Assembly (NCBI GenBank): GCA_036346225.1
Contig: JARFIW010001257.1
Location: 92,001-156,000, forward strand
Source of the DNA: Platerodrilus igneus
Lineage: Eukaryota > Arthropoda > Insecta > Coleoptera > Lycidae
Length of the DNA: 64,000 bases
Direction: 5' to 3'
This document shows positions 56,276 through 64,000 of the stretch, piece by piece. The notes below the pieces were generated by a model that worked only from the letters and a program-made list of their open reading frames with translations, did no database searches and was not told the origin of the DNA. How positions within the stretch are numbered: the stretch's first letter is position 1; each line of letters opens with the position of its first letter. The translations under genes and the position numbers were made by a program.

Positions 56276-57680
56276 AATACCAAAAATACATAAACAAAAC
56301 ACCCTATTAAGACCAATAGTAAACAATATTCAATCTCCAACATATCAATTATCAAAATTCCTATCGGAATCTTTATCTAAAATAATTGGAAATACTGAAT
56401 ACCATGTCAAAGACACATGGAAATTCCAAAACTTTATAAAAACACAATACGTACCAAAAAATTTTATATTAATATCTTTAGATGTCATATCTCTTTTTAC
56501 GAATATCCCAATTAAATTAGCATTATCAGTCAGAAAGAAAAATTGGGAAACTATAAAACCTCACACAACATTACCTTTAGATGAATTTATTAAAGCAACA
56601 AAATTATATCTATAATCAACCTATTTTAATTTCAATAATACCTTTTATTCCCAAGTTTTTGGAACTGCCTAGGGTTCACCCATTTCATCAACAATAGCCA
56701 ACTTAGTCATGGAAGAATTAGAGAACACTATAATAACAAAACTAAGTTATAAACCCCACTTTTATAAACGATATGTCGACGACTGTATCATGTGTCTACC
56801 AGAAAACCAAATTGCAAACACTTTACAATTATTTAATTCATTCCATAATAAATTACAGTTCACTATCGAAAAAGAAGTAAACCATAGTATTTCATTTTTA
56901 AATATAAAAATTATATATAATAAAACAGGAAAATTTTTTACAAATTGGTTTACAAAAAATATCTGGTCTGGTAGATATTTAAATTTTAATTCAACCGTTC
57001 CTATACAATATAAAACTAACGTCATCAATAATCTGGTAGAGAATGCAATACAGTTGTCTCACTCAAAATTTAGACCCAACAATTTGAGAAAAGTAAAACA
57101 AGTATTACAACAAAATAATTACCCTAAAACTTTCTATGACCCTATTATAAAACAAAAAATCCATAAAATATATAATAACAACAAAGAAAATAAAAACAAT
57201 GACAGTAATAATGTTTATATAAGTTTAGAATACATACCAAAACTTTCTCATAAAATTCAACAATGTTTAAAAAGTTATGACATTAAAGTAGGACATAAAC
57301 CAAATAACTATACAAATAAATTCTTTAATAAATTGAAACCAAAAATTTTTGATAAAAATAAAACACACACTATATATAAAATAAATTGTAAAGAATGCCC
57401 TAGCACCTACATAGGAAGCACAAAACAATACATAAACAAAAGAATTTATGGACATAAATACTCTATAAAAACTAATAACAGATGTACCGCTTTAGCCAAC
57501 CACGCACTGAACAATCTACATAATTTTAATTTTGATAATATTAGCATTTTAGGTACTGAAAAACATGAAATAAAAAGAAACATATTAGAAATGATACAAA
57601 TTCAAAGAGATCATAATGCTGTAAATTCAAAGACTGATAATGATGGCTTTGTTAATATATACCATAACATAATTAATAAT
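56041..57680 (+). pseudogene. PLE reverse transcriptase / GIY-YIG protein
   Basis: N-terminal part MHDLLNDTSTYKIEKYDPT... runs into a Tyr-Ile stretch from the (TA)n tract. The RT resumes as GIPKIHKQNTLLRPIVNNI. Motif A is ILISLDVISLFTNIP. A stop at 56613 precedes a piece with GTA-stop-GSPISSTIANLVMEELE. The frame 56709-57683 (324 codons) holds the catalytic YKRYVDDCIMCLPEN. The C-terminal endonuclease has YKINCKECPSTYIGST and KRIYGHKYSIKTN. The family's GIY reads TYIGST here, with the downstream Arg and His kept. 56,615 and about 56,673 stops plus the repeat break the frame. Confidence 0.88.
56224..56273. repeat. (TA)n tract inside PLE coding region
   Basis: Lies just before the GIPKIHK motif. 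The ancestral codons for I-Y-G probably seeded the expansion. Confidence 0.95.
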
Positions 57681-57984
57681 TAAATCAATAGTTTGCATCG
57701 TAGTAAAATATCAGAATAATTATCATAACAACAAAACAAATATGATGTTCTTTTATCTACACTCACATAACTTTCGCCTACACTTTGTTTCAAACAGTCC
57801 CACAGTTAACACGTATATTTTAGCAATTGACACAATATCCATTGATGTTTTCATGTTTTTAATATGTAAATTCTGCTATTCAAAATTTGAACAGGTATAA
57901 ACTATAATGTTATTATTTTATACTGTATTTATACCAAATAACGTTTTTTATATATTGGAATTAATTTTATGTATTTTAGATATT

Positions 57985-58016
57985 CTGATAATGGTTGTAA
58001 TAAACCGAAACGCGTC
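57985..58016 (+). ncRNA. Degenerate hammerhead-like motif after PLE
   Basis: CTGATAA, then TGGTT-GTAATA-AACC (stem II), GAAA, CGCG, TC. The core fits CUGANGA except that the conserved G8 is A, which should inactivate cleavage. Its position 300 bp after the PLE stop fits the hammerhead-bearing terminal repeats known in this class. Confidence 0.45.
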
Positions 58017-58120
58017 ATACAAAAATAGTTGAAAATTATTGATGACCAATACCCAGAAAATCTACATATAATATTAATAATATGGTCAGAAAAACAAACA
58101 TATATATTGTAGTGGTTTTA

Positions 58121-61690
<3,570 letters not shown>

Positions 61691-61710
61691 GATTAATAAA
61701 AAGGGGTTAA

Positions 61711-61845
61711 CACAGCATTTTATGACATGCCCAACCGTGGGGCCTAATATAAGGGTTATATCACAACATTTTATGAGAAACCCAATCGTGGGGCGGAAAA
61801 TAACACAGCATTTTATGGTGCCCATCGTAGGGGCTGGTGAAGTAT
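61711..61845 (+). repeat. Three PBS-like tandem repeats
   Basis: Units at 61711-61761, 61762-61803 and 61804-61845. Each begins CACA(G/A)CATTTTATG and contains a GCCCAaCcGTGGGGC-like core that can form a small hairpin. It is the same kind of repeat as the Gypsy leader at 35861-36013, in the opposite orientation. Confidence 0.8.
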
Positions 61846-61850
61846 CACAG

Positions 61851-61852
<2 letters not shown>

Positions 61853-61925
<73 letters not shown>
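61853..61925. repeat. (TA)n microsatellite
   Basis: TA dinucleotides with one CACA interruption, directly after the PBS-like repeats. Confidence 0.95.
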
Positions 61926-61929
<4 letters not shown>

Positions 61930-61930
<1 letters not shown>

Positions 61931-62095
61931 GAATAAGATGAAATAACAACTTGGACTTTTATGCAAAGCCCAAATGATCATTTCAAATCGAGCTAGTAAT
62001 TGAAAGATGGAAAATATAAGGTTTTGGACAGGACTTGAACCTGTATCCTGGTTTTGCCAGAACTATGCGTTTACCAATTACGCCACCGAAACCGA
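61930..62095 (-). mobile_element. SINE family B copy
   Basis: On the minus strand: GGTTTCGGTGGCGTAATTGG (A box), a plausible anticodon arm around TTCTGGCAAAACCAGGA, CAGGTTCAAGTCCTG (B box), then CAATTACTAGCTCGATTTGA and TTTGGGCTTTGCATAAAAGT. The loop has C where tRNAs have T at position 33, and the tRNA part runs into a SINE body. It is therefore a SINE rather than a tRNA gene. Confidence 0.8.
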
Positions 62096-62331
62096 TGACA
62101 CAATTGGGAAATTTACAAATTTAAATCGTGTACACAACTATACATAAACCTAACTTTCCATTACGTTTGGCATTTTTGTCAATCATATCTGACATTGTCA
62201 AGTTTTTTGACTTATGTCAGTTATAGACAGGAAGCTACACTCGAAATTACGGCTATAAGCCAAATATTAAATATATAAATATTTTAGATAGTTAATTACA
62301 CAAGGTAAGTTGATAAATACTATAGTATTAC

Positions 62332-62575
62332 AGTGAATAAGATGAAATAATAACTTAGACTTTTATGCAAAGCCCAAATGATCATTTCAAATAGAGCTAG
62401 TAATTGAAAGATGGAAAATATAAGGTTTTGGACAGGACTTGAACCTGTATCCTGGTTTTGTCAGTTATATATGTCAGTTATAGACAGGAAGCTACGCTCA
62501 AAATTATGGCTATAAGCCAAGTATTAAATATATAAATATTTTAGGTAGTCAATTACACAAGGTAAGTTGTGTAAG
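62332..62575 (-). repeat. Duplicated segment with truncated SINE B
   Basis: Repeats 61930-62325 in direct orientation, minus about 140 bp that includes the A-box half of the SINE. Landmarks present twice are GAATAAGATGAAATAA, CAAAGCCCAAATGATCATTT, GTTATAGACAGGAAGCTAC, and CAATTACACAAGGTAAGTTG. It is a local tandem duplication with an internal deletion. Confidence 0.88.
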
Positions 62576-62588
62576 TAACTACCTAAAA

Positions 62589-62607
62589 TATATATATATA
62601 TATAATC

Positions 62608-62656
<49 letters not shown>
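62589..62656. repeat. (TA)n microsatellite
   Basis: TA-rich tract with short interruptions at its left part. Confidence 0.95.
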
Positions 62657-62658
<2 letters not shown>

Positions 62659-64000
62659 AAGTGTCAGTAAGAAAAAGGGTATAAAGGTTATTTTGTTGAA
62701 AGTAGTGTATGCCAAATAAAGCTAAATATCAGATCCCGTAACTGAAAATTTTATGTTTGCCGTACTTTACAAATGTTAAAGTATTTGGAGTATAATAGTC
62801 AAAGTATAAGTGCCAAGACGTAAAACAAATGACTTGATGACGTGAGAAAGCACAGTATTCAAGGATTTACACTGAGTTGTATGTTAATGAGCCATAGAAT
62901 GTACATTTGCTAATCGAAAAACCGGATGCGTCTGTAGAAATTCCACTATTCACCACACAGATCCAGGTTTATATGTGAAACATTTCGGCACTTATTTTAG
63001 TAGAATCAACCTTTGGACAAACCTGTAATATCAAAATTATAAGTAAAAGTATTGTCAAATATGATTGAAGGGTGGTGCAGTATTAGGGACCAATGATTGA
63101 ACATTTAGATATGAAATAGTAAAGTGTAAAAGAACGATTATAAGGTATTAGTGACACGAACTTGTTGGGACGATTTTATTGGATGTAGAATTGGTAAAAT
63201 GTATAGAAGAGTAGGCATATTTTAATTATTATAATCACCTAGGAAAAGATAAATAAGAGTCGATTTATAAACATTTTGGTAGTAAGACGTGTTTTGTAAA
63301 CTGCGCTAAATTTTGAATATTACAAAGAATTAATAAATGATTTTGAAAAGTTTACGAGTTTAATTTATATAAAGAAGAGTACAGATAAGCGAGAGGAATA
63401 AATAAATAATAGTAACGACGAATAAAAAGTGTAAGAGTGGATTAGAGCGACAGCGAACCGGCGGAATATATAGTTGGATATTGGAACGAGATTGATAAAG
63501 GCAGAAAGGCATTGAATAGGATTTATGAGATTGAAGGAGATATTATTGGAATTGATTTGGATATAGTATTATGGATAGAATGGTATTGAGTGGAAATTAG
63601 AAGAAAGCAGTGATTTGGAAAGAGCAGATAAAGGAAAAAGAAAGTGTTGGAACGAGCAGAATTAAGAATTGAAAAAGGAAAGCATTGGAGTAGCAGGAGC
63701 AGTACGAGTAAAGAAGATATAACATCAGGAAAATTAGCGCAGGGGAAGTAAAATTAAAAGGTAGTCAAAATTCTAAATTTGGTCATATTTATTTTAGATT
63801 TGGGGGATATCAAAATTAAGATAAAGAAACCTGGAATCTGGACATCTGAATATTCGTAGTGATAGTGCCACGCATTGTAAAGACGCATACGGCGAGTGAG
63901 ATTTTAAGCCAGTTTTCATAGAGGCCGACAGCGACTTTTTAAATTAGGTGAGTACTGTGTGTTTTGAACGTCAAAGTCAAAATTGGTAATATTAATTTAT
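62657..64000. other. Unassigned, purine-rich toward the end
   Basis: No gene recognised. 63400-63950 is unusually rich in GAAAG/GGAAT on the plus strand and ends in a donor-like TTAGGTGAGTACTG, resembling an LTR leader or 5' untranslated exon. No boundary can be shown. Confidence 0.35.

Larger units (their letters stand above)
55938..58120 (+). mobile_element. Penelope-like element (PLE)
   Basis: A plus-strand element encoding reverse transcriptase plus GIY-YIG endonuclease, the defining pair of Penelope-like elements. It is preceded by an inverted duplicate of part of its own RT (55938-56040), a common PLE arrangement. It is followed by a tail with a hammerhead-like motif. A (TA)n tract has expanded inside the coding region. 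The 3' end is estimated near the ATATATATTG at 58105. Confidence 0.88.

Noticed and set aside
61711..61845. CRISPR-like array
   Set aside because: Only three unequal, degenerate units in an animal genome; it matches the Gypsy leader repeats instead.
62015..62095. Functional tRNA gene on the minus strand
   Set aside because: The position-33 base is wrong, the acceptor stem has a mismatch, and the sequence continues as a SINE present in three places.

Overview
This is an AT-rich animal genome window, most likely arthropod and probably insect. The evidence is spliced exons of a conserved eukaryotic gene in very long introns, two or more tRNA-derived SINE families, and a dense, nested load of RTE, Jockey/CR1-group, Ty3/Gypsy, Penelope, hAT and mariner-type elements. 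Nothing bacterial is present. The only host gene I can support is the 3' end of PIGN (GPI ethanolamine phosphate transferase 1) on the + strand. Its exons lie at 24393-24592, 24647-24891 and 50141-50545. The last intron is 25,249 bp and consists largely of transposable elements.

Layout. 1-5045: RTE-type LINE (minus) with RTE 3'-end scraps and a three-copy 190-bp repeat. About 5050-14032: a Jockey/CR1-group LINE (minus). Its ORF2 is split by a 1-kb unclassified insert, and its ORF1 is split by a 3,494-bp hAT element with a perfect 8-bp target duplication. The hAT in turn carries a palindromic Penelope-like insertion with hammerhead-like motifs. 14033-24392: mostly unassigned, with one copy of a 700-bp dispersed repeat, a transposase relic, a SINE and a dead mariner. 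24393-50545: PIGN. Its large intron holds an RTE relic, a second RTE copy, a three-LTR Gypsy cluster (minus, about 2.2-kb LTRs), a DDE transposon with a DUF4817-like N-terminus, and a second Gypsy element (plus). 50546-64000: a second 700-bp repeat copy, SINEs, a 1.6-kb near-palindrome, a Penelope-like element, and a candidate long LTR with its leader.

The most interesting system is the second Gypsy element (41909-50018). Between its integrase and its 3' LTR it carries a macro domain closely resembling the OARD1/TARG1 family of ADP-ribosyl hydrolases, so it looks like a retrotransposon that captured an ADP-ribose eraser. Other notable points are tandem primer-binding-site-like repeats in the leaders of Gypsy relatives, a SINE with a 15-bp target duplication in the integrase gene, and hammerhead-like motifs in two Penelope-like contexts.

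Almost all element genes are broken by frameshifts or stops. LINE ORF1 is an exception: it becomes one open frame of about 253 codons if the hAT and one target-duplication copy are ignored. No search or alignment program was used. Family calls rest on reading the translations, and percentages are estimates by eye.
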